This document shows positions 38,801-47,784 of a stretch of DNA of 64,000 bases, piece by piece. A program made the translations under genes and the position numbers. Numbering within the stretch: position 1 is the stretch's first letter; every line of letters begins with the position of its first letter. The stretch comes from Panagrolaimus kolymaensis. Its lineage: Eukaryota > Nematoda > Chromadorea > Rhabditida > Panagrolaimidae. The notes below the pieces were generated by a model. The model had not been told where the DNA came from. It worked only from the letters and a program-made list of their open reading frames with translations, and made no database searches. The stretch spans positions 930,001 through 994,000 of the forward strand of contig JAJQJQ010000020.1 of NCBI GenBank assembly GCA_028622995.1, in the 5' to 3' direction.

Positions 38801-39796
38801 AAATTGTCGGATCATGTAAAAATGTTCCCAAAAGTGCTGCATTTCATACCAAAGTTGATGCTAGAAAAGTAAATTTTTTTTGAATTTTCAACAAAATCGG
38901 TCCTAAAATATGGAACTATGCAGTAATATAATCTTCATTTGTTTTAGTTACCAAATTATTATGATCGAATCCAAAATCCAATGCATTTTGGTATGATTTT
39001 GCAAAATATTAAAGAACACAAATATCTAACTGTTGGTCAATTTCGTCGTGATGTAGAGCAAATAAAAGCTAACAGTGAAATTTATAATGGTGTTATGAAT
39101 CCTTACACTCTCAAAGCCATTGAAGTTGTAAATTATGTTGATCGTTTAATTTGTCAACGAGCTGATCAACTTTATGAATTGGAAGCAAATATTCGAAGAA
39201 AGAAAGCCGATGAAGGATTTACGGTTTCTGAAGAAGAAAACTTTTCGCTGGATTCAATTCGTAAAAAAAATGCAGAAGCAATTGAACTTCCTCCATTTCC
39301 TCATTATCAATTGTCCGAACTTGATACTATGAGTATGGGTGGTGATTCTGATCAACCATTGACTGAAAGCGTTATCATGGGTGATGATGAAGAAACAAGG
39401 GCAGGATTTGGTGAGTTTCTTTTGAATTAGTTTCATGATTAAAATTCATTATTTTAGATGATGATATAGTTGGCGTTCTTAACGATGATCTTGCTTTAAG
39501 CGATGATGATGATGATGAAGACGACGATGAAATGCCATCTCAAGTTGCAGCTGATAGTGATATGGACACCGATGATGGTAAACTTTTTTTCTTCAAATTA
39601 AATTATTAAACTTTCTCATGTTTTTTTGATTTTATATGAAGCAACACGTGATAATTTTGCAAACTTGGCCGCTTCAAACATGAGTGCAGCTGGTCAACTT
39701 TCAACTGATCTCGCTTTAAGCTCCTCTTCTGACGATGACAATGATATCATCTCAGCTAAACGTCCTCGATTAGATGATGATTTTGAAACAATGTAA
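35840..39796 (+). CDS. taf-1: TAF1, largest TFIID subunit (N-terminally short)
   Basis: Eight exons: 35840-35872, 35924-36111, 36166-37193, 37243-37610, 37666-38868, 38948-39410, 39458-39577, 39642-39796; 1,185 aa. It starts inside the conserved TAF1 core at a point matching QPGMATKIKNYYKR in animal TAF1. Then come [72 protein letters not shown] and [13 protein letters not shown]. Next are a coiled basic region, a zinc knuckle (C628, C631, H636, C643) and two bromodomains (about 785-890 and 905-1020; PDYY and PNYY motifs, with YNG Asn in both). The tail is acidic with a CK2-like Asp run. TAF1 scaffolds TFIID and reads acetylated histones. About 600-700 residues usual at the N-terminus (TBP-inhibiting TAND and the first part of the core) are missing. 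AATAAA at 39874. Confidence 0.93.
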
Positions 39797-40270
39797 TAAC
39801 TCTGTATATTTTTAATGTTCCATTTTTTTTTTACCTTCGTTGATTTGTTTTTTTAATTTTTGTTTGTGTGATCAATAAACTTTTTACTAACCAACTTTCC
39901 TTTTGTTGTGCATTATTTGGTTTGAACAAAAAGCTATTACTGTAAGGAAGTAAGTTCCTTGATTAGTATTTTACTGCTTTAAAAGATGACTTCTGGTCCT
40001 CCCGTTACCAAACTCCCCTTTTTACTTTGCTCGATGGCATCATCGAATGATCTTTGTTCATCGACGTCAGCGATAAAGAATGCAAGCAAACATCACCGAT
40101 CGCTCTCTTTCCACATACATATCATTTTTATTGTTTTTATTGTATTTTTATGTCTCAAGCATAACTTGAGCTTTTGCACGTATGCATTGCCGGAAGCAGC
40201 ATCAGCTGCATTCCATTGCGATCCCGCCTATAATATTTCTTTTGTATTTTTATATTTCTTTTGTATGTCA
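39797..40270. other. TAF1 3' region and possible LTR-like sequence
   Basis: TAF1 3' UTR to about 39900. From about 39985 the sequence is less AT-rich and promoter-like, and ends at a TATAAA interrupted by the fold-back element. It may be one half of a solo LTR whose other half follows at 41162. Confidence 0.35.
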
Positions 40271-41161
40271 TATAAAGTGCGGAAATATAAAATTTTTTTG
40301 CCCGGTTCAAAATTTTTCCAGACACCCTGTTTTTTTGTAAATTTTTTTACAAATTTTCACGTGTTTGCCAAAATGATGATGAAAATGTAAATTCATTTAC
40401 AAATTAACAACGATCCTACTTTTAAATGAATATTTGTAAAGATTTTTTAAAAAATTTACAAAATGCTAATAAAACACTCAAATTATATCAAAATGTAAAT
40501 AATTTTTGAAAAATTTACAAAAACTACCTAAATGGCTAAATATTTGATACTATGTAAAAAAATTTACAATAAAACAACTAGTTTCTAAAACTTTTATTAT
40601 TTTGTAAATGCTCAATTTACAAAAAATGCAGTGATGATTTTGTAAATGGCAGATTTACAAATTGATCACTGCTCTTTTTGTAAATTCACTTACCAGATTG
40701 ACTAAAGAAAGGGAAAACGCGGCGATTTTGGTGGCAGAGAACCAAAGAAGGTGTGTTTCTCTAGCTCTCTGCCACCCAAAATCGCCGCGTTTTCCCTTTC
40801 CTTAGTCAATTTGGTAAGCGGTTTTACAAAAAGAGCTGTGATCAATTTGTAAATCTGCCATTTACAAAACGATCACTGCATTTTCTGTAAATGCAGCATT
40901 TACAAAAAGACCACTGCATTTTTTGTAAATAAAAATTACAATTTTTCAAAGAATATAGCAAACTTTGTTAATTTGTAAAAAAATTTTAGTTTTTTTACAT
41001 ATAACCAAAAATTAGAGGAAATGATAGCAAAATTGTAAATTCATTTACAAAACGAGGATTGTTTTGTGAAATGATGACTTGCAAAAAAAATTTACAAAAA
41101 AACAGGGTGTTTGGAAAAATTTTGAACCGGACAAAAAAATTTTATATTTCCGCGCTTTATA
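40271..41161. mobile_element. 891-bp fold-back element built of TTTGTAAAT words
   Basis: The whole element is an imperfect palindrome centred at about 40716. Ends read TATAAAG.GCGGAAATATAA and their complement, with a CCGGTTCAAAATTTTTCCA block just inside. The central stem carries GGGAAAACGCGGCGATTTTGG and its complement. Between them the words TTTGTAAAT and ATTTACAAA recur dozens of times in both orientations. No coding capacity. A TA target duplication is possible. The near-complete pairing is far longer than in ordinary MITEs. Confidence 0.8.
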
Positions 41162-42149
41162 TTTAAGCTGTAAGCGTTTCCCAATAAATGAGCACAAAAG
41201 TCATATCAAAGCAGAGATCGAAAGGAGATTTATTTGAGTTATTGAGATAGGATTGATTTTCCCGGAATATTGTGAGAGGATCCAATATCTGGAGAAAGTG
41301 AATATTATTTTATAGCTTCGTTGCAGTGCTCCAAAGGAACTATAAGAGAGAGAAGGACTGGTGCATCCACGCCTTCTAGATTGTATTGTATTATTTGTGT
41401 GTTGTTCGTGTAAAGGATCCTTCAGGCTCCAAGCTACCTAAAAACCTAACAACCGTGTCCTTCGGGTCACCCGCTTTCAAGTATTTTAATTGTGTTGTTT
41501 TGTTGTTTGTTAACGTAAAGAGTTAGTGTCCTTAGGGTCACCCGCCACAATTATATACGAGTGTTAGAGTTGGAGTTAATCTAGCTACCTAACATTATTA
41601 CGAAAGAATGTCGTGATGAAAATTTTTGTAAACATTTCAAAAAGGCCATTGAAGCATAGAATTTTCTCAAACAATATTAGGTATTTGAAACTTCAACAAT
41701 TATCAGTTTACAAATTTAATTGTGTCGAGCATTTTTTACTATCTTTAAAGCGCTTATAACATCGATAATTATGAATTAATTTGCATTTCCTTATTGATAA
41801 TATAGCCTTGTTTAGCTTTGAAAGGTAAAAAAATACTATAAAATATAAAGAATGTTTCATAGAAAATAAAAAATGTTTTGCTATTTTAATAGACAAATGG
41901 CTTATATTTAGCTTACTCCTTTATTGCACATTTAAACCTTACATTTCTGATCATAAACGTGGAAAAAAAAGTTAATATTTACAAATATTTGAAAGCTGCA
42001 AAAAATGAAAAATAAAATTTTCATAAACTTGAAATTTGCATACGTATTTTTTTTCTCATTTAAAGCCATCAAAATTTTTTTTCATTCATTCTACCATTTT
42101 ATTACTGACAAAAATTGCCGCTTCAAACAATGTGCATTTTTTTTCATAG
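41162..42149. other. Possible retroelement (LTR) remnant and spacer
   Basis: 41180-41600 is less AT-rich, has AATAAA near 41183, and contains two copies, 71 bp apart (41455 and 41526), of GTGTCCTT.GGGTCACCCGC, plus paired CTACCTAA motifs. This resembles the R-U5 part of an LTR but no protein-coding part is present. 41600-42149 is AT-rich with nothing recognised. Confidence 0.35.
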
Positions 42150-42481
42150 ATATTCCACAAGAGGGTGAAGAAATTATTCCAACAACAGCTACAACAAAAA
42201 GTGGGAAATCAATAAAAGTATTTCGATATGGGAAAAGAGCAACGAATTATCAAAAAAAGAAAGATGCCAAAATTGTATTATTATGTAAAATGATTATCAA
42301 TAAAGAAGATAAAATTGGAAGCCTTGAAGATGAAATTGAGAAGTTGAAAGAACAAACAAAACAAATTGAACATCAAAATCAAATCCAAATCAAGGCTCTT
42401 CATTTTTTAAAGATTCAATATGAAAAGAAACTCGATGACTTGAAGAAACTTCAAAATGATTCATATTTGAAATCGGACTAA
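42150..42481 (+). CDS. Coiled-coil protein, last exon (partial)
   Basis: An open frame after an acceptor at 42148-42149 encodes IPQEGEEIIPTTATTKSGK, a basic FRYGKRATNYQKKKDAK, then a long helix rich in Glu, Lys and Gln with heptad spacing (about 55 residues from KMIINKEDKIGSLEDEIEK). It ends LKSD and a stop. I do not recognise a family. Upstream exons were not found: the frame before the acceptor is Phe-rich and looks intronic. It could be a pseudogene exon. The next small gene begins 115 bp downstream, preceded by an acceptor at 42533-42534, so the two may be co-transcribed. Confidence 0.4.
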
Positions 42482-42595
42482 ACTGTACGTTTATTTGTTG
42501 ATTAATGTTATAGTTTTATATTTTTTGGTTTTAGTTATATTGTGAACACTCGGAGGTTGGAGGATGGAGGTGAAGGGTTCGCGCTGCTAGCTGAT

Positions 42596-42829
42596 ATGTC
42601 TCATCATTCATCACCATTTTTGGTTCTCATTCAAAATTTGGCATGTGTTCTTTTGATTTCGCTTGTAACTTATGTTGTCTTTACTTATTATGTTGAATAT
42701 GAAGAAGAATGTCAACGTGAAAAGAAATCTAAACTTCAATCAAATCCTCGTCCATCTTCAATGAATTCAATCAACAAAGAAGAAAAACCTCAAATGGATG
42801 AAACTAATAATGAAAAAACTGATGAATGA
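42596..42829 (+). CDS. Small single-pass membrane protein, 77 aa
   Basis: ATG to TGA encodes a short N-terminus, one hydrophobic helix (FLVLIQNLACVLLISLVTYV) and a charged hydrophilic tail (EYEEECQREKKS and an Asn/Glu/Lys-rich end). No family recognised. The case for a gene is a decayed copy of the same length at 43401-43634, in which the frame is kept apart from two nonsense codons. It lies just before glycerophosphodiesterase-like sequence and could instead be the membrane-anchored N-terminus of that broken gene. Confidence 0.45.
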   Translation: MSHHSSPFLVLIQNLACVLLISLVTYVVFTYYVEYEEECQREKKSKLQSNPRPSSMNSINKEEKPQMDETNNEKTDE

Positions 42830-42864
42830 ATAACCTTAAATAGTAGCTGGCATATTCTGATTTT

Positions 42865-43390
42865 ACTGATGTATGTATGGAAGAAATAGTTCAATGGGCA
42901 AAAGAAAATCAAATGAAAATGTTATTCGATGTTAAAGACTCCGATGCAATTCTTATGGAACAATTCAATAAATTTTTGGCTGAATTTGCTTTATATGAAA
43001 CTGGAATAGTTTGTTCATTTTTTCCAATTGTCATATATCCTTTCAAAAAATTATGCCCAAGAATTTTGACTGGTCTTACATGGCGTCGATGATTTTATTC
43101 TTATGCCGATCTCGCTGGTGTTGTTCCACGCTTCAAAGGACCTGCTCATTATCTTGCCTTGGTACTTGATATTCTCAATGTTTGGAGCATCAAAACATGG
43201 CTACCATCTTTCCTTGGAGCTGATATCTCTGAGTAAGTTTTCGAGCTTCTTACCAAAGATGGCGTTGCTGTAATTCTACATGACGATACTCTTGATCGCA
43301 CAACAAATGATACTGGGCCTGTTCGACATTATCTCTTCAAGGATCTTTCTGTTGTAAAATGTGCATTATTACTAATCAATTGCTGCTGCT
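42865..43390 (+). pseudogene. Glycerophosphodiester phosphodiesterase pseudogene, segments out of order
   Basis: One frame from 42877 encodes MEEIVQWAKENQMKMLFDVK, TGIVCSFFPIVIY, RILTGLTWRR, then an in-frame TGA (43090-43092). It continues with YADLAGVVPRFKGPAHYLAL and TWLPSFLGADISE, a TAA (43234-43236), then LLTKDGVAVILHDDTLDRTT and NDTGPVRHYLFKDL. These are GDPD-family (GDE1-like) pieces; HDDTLDRTT is the catalytic-site region, which belongs near the N-terminus, yet here follows the middle and late parts. The joint falls at GADIS, where the two true segments may share a short similar sequence. Two nonsense codons and the permuted order make it non-functional. The C-terminal piece is at 43770. 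Confidence 0.7.
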
Positions 43391-43400
43391 GTATTCTGAA

Positions 43401-43634
43401 ATGTCGCATCATTCATCACCATTTTTGGTTCTCATTCAAAATTTGGCATGTGTTATTTTGATTTCGCTTGTATCCTATCTTGTTTTTACTTATTATGTTG
43501 AATATGAAGAAGAATGTCAACGTGAAAAGAAATCTTAACTTCAATCAAATCCTCGTCCTTCTTCAATGAATTCAATCAACAAAGAATAAAAACCTCAAAT
43601 GGATGAAACTAATAATGAAGAAACTGATGAATGA
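43401..43634 (+). pseudogene. Decayed copy of the 77-aa membrane protein
   Basis: Same length and about 95% identical to 42596-42829, with shared 3' flank to about 43680. Two in-frame TAA codons (43536-43538 and 43587-43589) truncate it after the membrane helix. The 805-bp offset between copies brackets the scrambled phosphodiesterase segment. Confidence 0.75.
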
Positions 43635-43769
43635 ATAATCTTAAATAGTAGCTGGCATATTCTGATTTTACTGATGTATGTATTATGTGTATTTTATAAA
43701 AATTGAATAAAATAAATTTGTATTTCTTTCTTTTTTGTTTTTTGAGGAAACTGTTTGAAGATAGTGTAA

Positions 43770-43940
43770 ATGAGCGAGCATAACAAAAGTGCTGACATAC
43801 TCAATCGTCGACATGTTTGCGCTTGGACTGTTAAAGATCTAAATGAAATGAATTGGATGACGCAAACCCTTTCAATCCCGTTTCTTACTGATAAACCATT
43901 TCTCATCGATCAAGTAAATGGTAAAAGAATAGAGATCTAG
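43770..43940 (+). pseudogene. Phosphodiesterase C-terminal fragment
   Basis: Open frame MSEHNKSADILNRRHVCAWT followed by VKDLNEMNWMTQTL and IPFLTDKP, the C-terminal part of GDE1-like phosphodiesterases (the conserved Trp-Thr strand and final loop). It is separated from the rest of the gene by the second copy of the membrane-protein sequence. Its last codons run into the terminal repeat of the next element at 43933. Confidence 0.6.
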
Positions 43941-44239
43941 GCACTTCTTTAGTTTCTCCCCCCAGCTTTTTTTTCTTTTATTTTTGATTTTTTTTGTTTC
44001 TTATTACTACAAATTTTACATATTTATTTTTAGATGTTTTTTAGTACTCAGTTTCATTCTTTCACCCGAAGAACAGAAGTATGTTAGGCTCAATATCTTA
44101 GCTTATACTTTAGCTATGACTCAGTTTGTTTTTTATTTTTTTATTTTCGCTTTCAATATTGCCGAACATTTTTTTTATTTTCTCAGTTGATTCAAACTAT
44201 TTTTTGTACAACATCATTTATCCGTCTGCTCTTTCATTA

Positions 44240-44468
44240 AATGAGCAATGAAAAACATCATAAAAACAAGGCAAGCATTTTTTTATTATTCATTAGAAAT
44301 TTTTCTTTTCGAATTTTTACATCATCTTTCGATTAGTTTGATATTTACATTTTTATGGCTTTCATACCTGGTTATTTTGAACCATTTATTCCGTTCGATC
44401 ATAATGATACCTTAGAACAATTGCGTTCATTAACCTACGATCAGCTTTTTAATCGAATTTTAATTTAA
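44240..44468 (+). pseudogene. Captured gene fragment of unknown identity
   Basis: ATG at 44240 (MSNEKHHKNK), then a GC-AG intron 44270-44336, then FDIYIFMAFIPGYFEPFIPF, an acidic stretch and QLFNRILI to a TAA. Codon use and the splice fit look protein-coding, but upstream frames contain a stop, and a hydrophobic block at 44030-44188 is not joined in frame. Identity unknown. Confidence 0.3.
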
Positions 44469-44540
44469 AATTAGATTTGAATTAAAATAAATAAATAAAT
44501 GTTCTTTTTTAAATATCGAAGTTTTAAAGCAAAGATTTGT

Positions 44541-44610
44541 AGCATTGATGGTCGAGTGGTAAGCCACTTGTCCGTCCGATGTGGCAGTCGTCAAAAAGTT
44601 CGATTCCACT
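44541..44610 (+). other. tRNA-like sequence (degenerate)
   Basis: Contains a D-arm-like GGTCGAGTGGTAAGCC and a T-loop-like GTTCGATTCC at the right spacing for a tRNA with a longer variable region (Ser/Leu type). The acceptor, anticodon and T stems do not pair properly, so it is not a functional tRNA; a tRNA-derived SINE head or relic is possible. Confidence 0.35.
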
Positions 44611-44702
44611 AAGAAACAAAAAAAATCAAAAATAAAAGAAAAAAAAGCTGGGGGGAGAAACTAAAAAAGTACCGAGATCTAAATTAAATTAAATCAAATC
44701 AT

Positions 44703-45772
44703 TTAAGAGAGACTCTACGAGTAAATTTAAAGATTTTCGAAGTCGGCGGAACAAAATTTTTTTTATTTTTTATTTTTCTTTACCAATCGGTTCTAAATAA
44801 TATTTAAAAATTATTGGCGTCAAGCTTTTTCTCAAAAACTAAGCTGGATATGCTAATTTTTTATATTGAAGTTGAAAGCATTCATTAACTTCAAAAATTC
44901 AGCTAAATTCACCCATGAAGTTTAAAAATTATGTGTTTTCATGATATTATGTAATAGATTGCGGGCTAATTTATGGTGTATACCATATATTTTAATGTTC
45001 TGTAAAAATCAGGAGAAATTTGCATATTTAAACTTCAAAAGGCTGTAACTTTTGATCCAGAACATATCCGGGACCTAAGAAAAATACCATATATTCCCCA
45101 GGATCTCTACTTCATTATCTAAAAGAAAATTAATTTTTACAAGGAGTCGGTTTTGAGAACCATAATTAAACGTGCCAGTGATCACATTTTTAACGGGGAA
45201 AATGGTTTTTCAATTTTTTCTTTCATTGAAAACAATTCGAACATAATGCCAAAATAACAAAGAGAGAAAGGGAAAAACACCATTTTCTCCGTTAAAAATG
45301 TGGTTTTGAACACATTTAATTATGGTTCTCAAAACCGACCCCTTGTAAAAATAAAATTTCTTTTAGATAATGAAGTAGAGATCCTGGGGAATATATGGTT
45401 TTTTTCTTAGGTCCCGGATATGTTCTGGATCAAAAGTTACAGCCTTTTGAAGTTTAAATATGCAAATTTCTCCTGATTTTTACAGAACATTAAAATATAT
45501 GGTATACACCATAAATTAGCCCGCAATCTATTACATAATATCATGAAAACACATAATTTTTAAACTTCATGGGTGAATTTAGCTGAATTTTTGAAGTTAA
45601 TGAATGCTTTCAACTTCAATATAAAAAATTAGCATATCCAGCTTAGTTTTTGAGAAAAAGCTTGACGCCAATAATTTTTAAATATTATTTAGAACCGATT
45701 GGTAAAGAAAAATAAAAAATAAAAAAAATTTTGTTCCGCCCTATTTGAATCAACTCGTAGAACCTCTCTTAA
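44703..45772. mobile_element. 1.07-kb fold-back element with TTAA ends
   Basis: Inner arms of about 465 bp (44746 to about 45212 and about 45270 to 45739) are nearly perfect reverse complements around a short loop near 45242. Outer ends are TTAAGAGAG...CTCTCTTAA with weaker pairing between. No protein. The terminal TTAA suggests a piggyBac-type target. Confidence 0.75.
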
Positions 45773-45967
45773 AGGGACATAGCTATTTCATGCCTTTTTT
45801 GAAATTTCGATAGTGGGGACTGAAAGTTACACTTGGTAAGGCGCGTGTTTGAATTACCGTGTAAGACAGAAGTGACACGGTAATTCAAACACGCGCCGCC
45901 CCAACTGTTCCTATCAGCCCCAGTATCGAAATTTTTGAAAAGGCATGAAATAGCTATGTCCCTTTAA
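45769..45967. mobile_element. 199-bp MITE abutting the fold-back element at a shared TTAA
   Basis: Ends TTAAAGGGACATAGCTATTT and complement; inside is a perfect 23-bp stem (45840-45862 with 45875-45897) of much higher GC, and GTGGGG/CCCCAG blocks. Its left TTAA is also the right TTAA of the neighbouring element. A diverged partial relative is at 47086. Confidence 0.75.
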
Positions 45968-46411
45968 CTAAACGGGATATATTTTGTATTACTAATTATT
46001 TGAAGCTGTAACAATAGTAAATAAAATTTTTTTATGTAATTTGTATGATTCTTTTACTAAACTTTACGTTTATCTGCATTGTGTCCAAAAACTAACAATT
46101 TAGAATTATCTTGGACGATAACAATATCCTTTTCAATTGGCTCATCGCCACTAATTTTAATGGTTATGTTTTTTCAAGAATCGTTTATTCATCAACTTCT
46201 TTTCAACTTTGCCACTATTTTGGATTTAAAATTAAGGTTTTCTTGAAGCTAATGAAACATTATCAACAGCACTTCCCAAATATCTTTTTTTCGAAAACAT
46301 TAGCAAAGTTATGTAAAATTTTAACAGAAAATTTCGAAATGTTACGCAATTTCCAATGCAGAAGGCTAGAAGGCTTTATGGCAAAAAATGTGTGTTTGAA
46401 TTTTTTGTTTG

Positions 46412-46449
46412 GCGCCAGCCACCGCTGCGAATGCTTCGGTGGCTGGCGC
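46412..46449. repeat. GC-rich hairpin
   Basis: A 13-bp perfect stem, GCGCCAGCCACCG with CGGTGGCTGGCGC, around a 12-nt loop. It is much more GC-rich than its surroundings. Confidence 0.7.
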
Positions 46450-46754
46450 GAACTGGGTTTTCGTTGACGCAAGGCATCACTTTTTCAACTTGAGGTCCGC
46501 TTTCTGCGTAGGTTTTCCATCCCGTTTTTTATTCTGCTTTCAGAATCGTGTTTCGGATAGTCGAATTAGTATATATTAGTCAAACACTATAGTCAAAAAT
46601 TTTTTTATGTAATTCAAAGTTATCGAAAATGTGTCACTCACTTTTTTCTCCGTCCGTCTGTACGTCCGTCCCTCGCATGGTGCGAGCATGCATTGGTCAA
46701 ATGGAAAGGGAAAAGCTTTCAAATGCTTACAAAAAGGTTACAAACAGTGTTGTG

Positions 46755-47067
46755 TCGGAGCGGAGCCAGCTCCGGGCGGGCTCCGGCTCAGAGTACGCTG
46801 GAGCTTGATAAGCTCCGGGGCAATCTGATAGAAGGGTATGCATCTACTAACAATGAAGTATAATTCTGGATAAAAAAAATTGGGCGGAGCCAATATTTTG
46901 ATTTTGGCTCCGGCCGCTCCGGAGCGCTCCGGAGCAGTATTGTTCCTTGTCATTTTTCTCGCCCGTCGCCCGCTCGCCGCCCGCGGCATTTCCAAAAAGT
47001 CGCCCGCGCCCGCCCGTGCGCCCGCCAACTTTTGAATCTTCGCCCGCGCCCGCTCATCGCCCGCGAA
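46755..47067. repeat. GC-rich islands of short repeated words
   Basis: 46755-46822 and 46881-46936 are made of GGAGC/GCTCC words in both orientations. 46960-47067 is made of CGCCCG words (CGCCCGCGCCCGC type). The genome around is extremely AT-rich. No convincing protein; an Ala/Arg/Gly-rich minus-strand frame is a by-product of the composition. Confidence 0.6.
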
Positions 47068-47085
47068 ATTTTCGATTTTTTCTAT

Positions 47086-47180
47086 TAAAGGAACATAGGT
47101 TTTTGCTGCCTTTTCTGAAATTTCAATTACCCACAAGCGAAAGATGAAAAAATCGATACTGGGGCAGCGCGGGAAATTCA
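47086..47180. repeat. Partial, diverged relative of the 45769 MITE
   Basis: TTAAAGGAACATAGGTTTTT, then GCCTTTTCTGAAATTTC and later CGATACTGGGGCAGCGCGGG, match the 45769 element in order, but the second inverted end is missing. Confidence 0.5.
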
Positions 47181-47784
47181 AAAGCGTTTTTCGCTTTGAA
47201 ATCATTTTTGCTTTGGTTTTTTTCATTTCCACTTTTTTTTGATTATGTTTGATATAAATGTTGCTGTTTTTTTCAATTTTGATGGATATTTGTTGGTTGT
47301 TTTGATGGATATTTGTTGGTTTTTTGATGAATGCTGCTGCTTCTTCGTCATCTTCAGTTACAGGGAAGTTATTTTTATTGTTTTTGTAATATCTTTAGTT
47401 ATGTTTTTTAGATACTTCGTTCTATGGCTGCTTCGTCGTCGTTTATTCCAGGCCAGTTTTTTCGCATTGTTTGGTTTTTTCTTTAGTTCAATTTTTAGGG
47501 AATTTTTATGATCTATGTGGACTTTGGATGGTGATAGATTGAAACTTGCTTGATATATGGCTGTTTGCTTATGATTCAACTATGTCGATGGTATATGAAG
47601 TTTATGGAATCAATTATCAAGTTAGTGATTTATTTTTTTCTTCGATATCTCCCTTTTTAAACTCGACGTTGCCTTAGTAGTTTTATTTTATAATTTGATG
47701 ACTGGATTTATGAGTTTATACTTTCGCCAATATTATGATAAACAATGGTAGCTTTTTCTTCTAAAGCCCTACTTTTTTCTTTAG

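Larger units (their letters stand above)
43933..44680. mobile_element. 748-bp element with 70-bp terminal inverted repeats
   Basis: 43933-44002 and 44611-44680 are reverse complements at about 67 of 70 positions. Both contain AGATCT, AGTTTCTCCCCCCAGC and an A/T-rich inner part. The interior holds an exon-like coding fragment and, at the right end, a tRNA-like stretch. No transposase is visible, so it is a non-autonomous element or an inverted duplication that trapped genomic sequence. Confidence 0.65.
45968..47784. other. Spacer with hairpin, GC islands and MITE relic
   Basis: No gene recognised except that it must contain the upstream part of the kelch locus, which I could not read. Contains the hairpin at 46412, GC-rich word islands 46755-47067 and a MITE relic at 47086. 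47240-47780 is T-rich with repeated GATGGATATTTGTTGGTT. Confidence 0.45.

Noticed and set aside
44541..44610. Functional tRNA gene
   Set aside because: D-loop and T-loop words are present, but acceptor, anticodon and T stems fail to pair.
46738..47232. Minus-strand 164-codon frame rich in Ala, Arg and Gly
   Set aside because: Explained by the GC word islands; no domain and no plausible start context.
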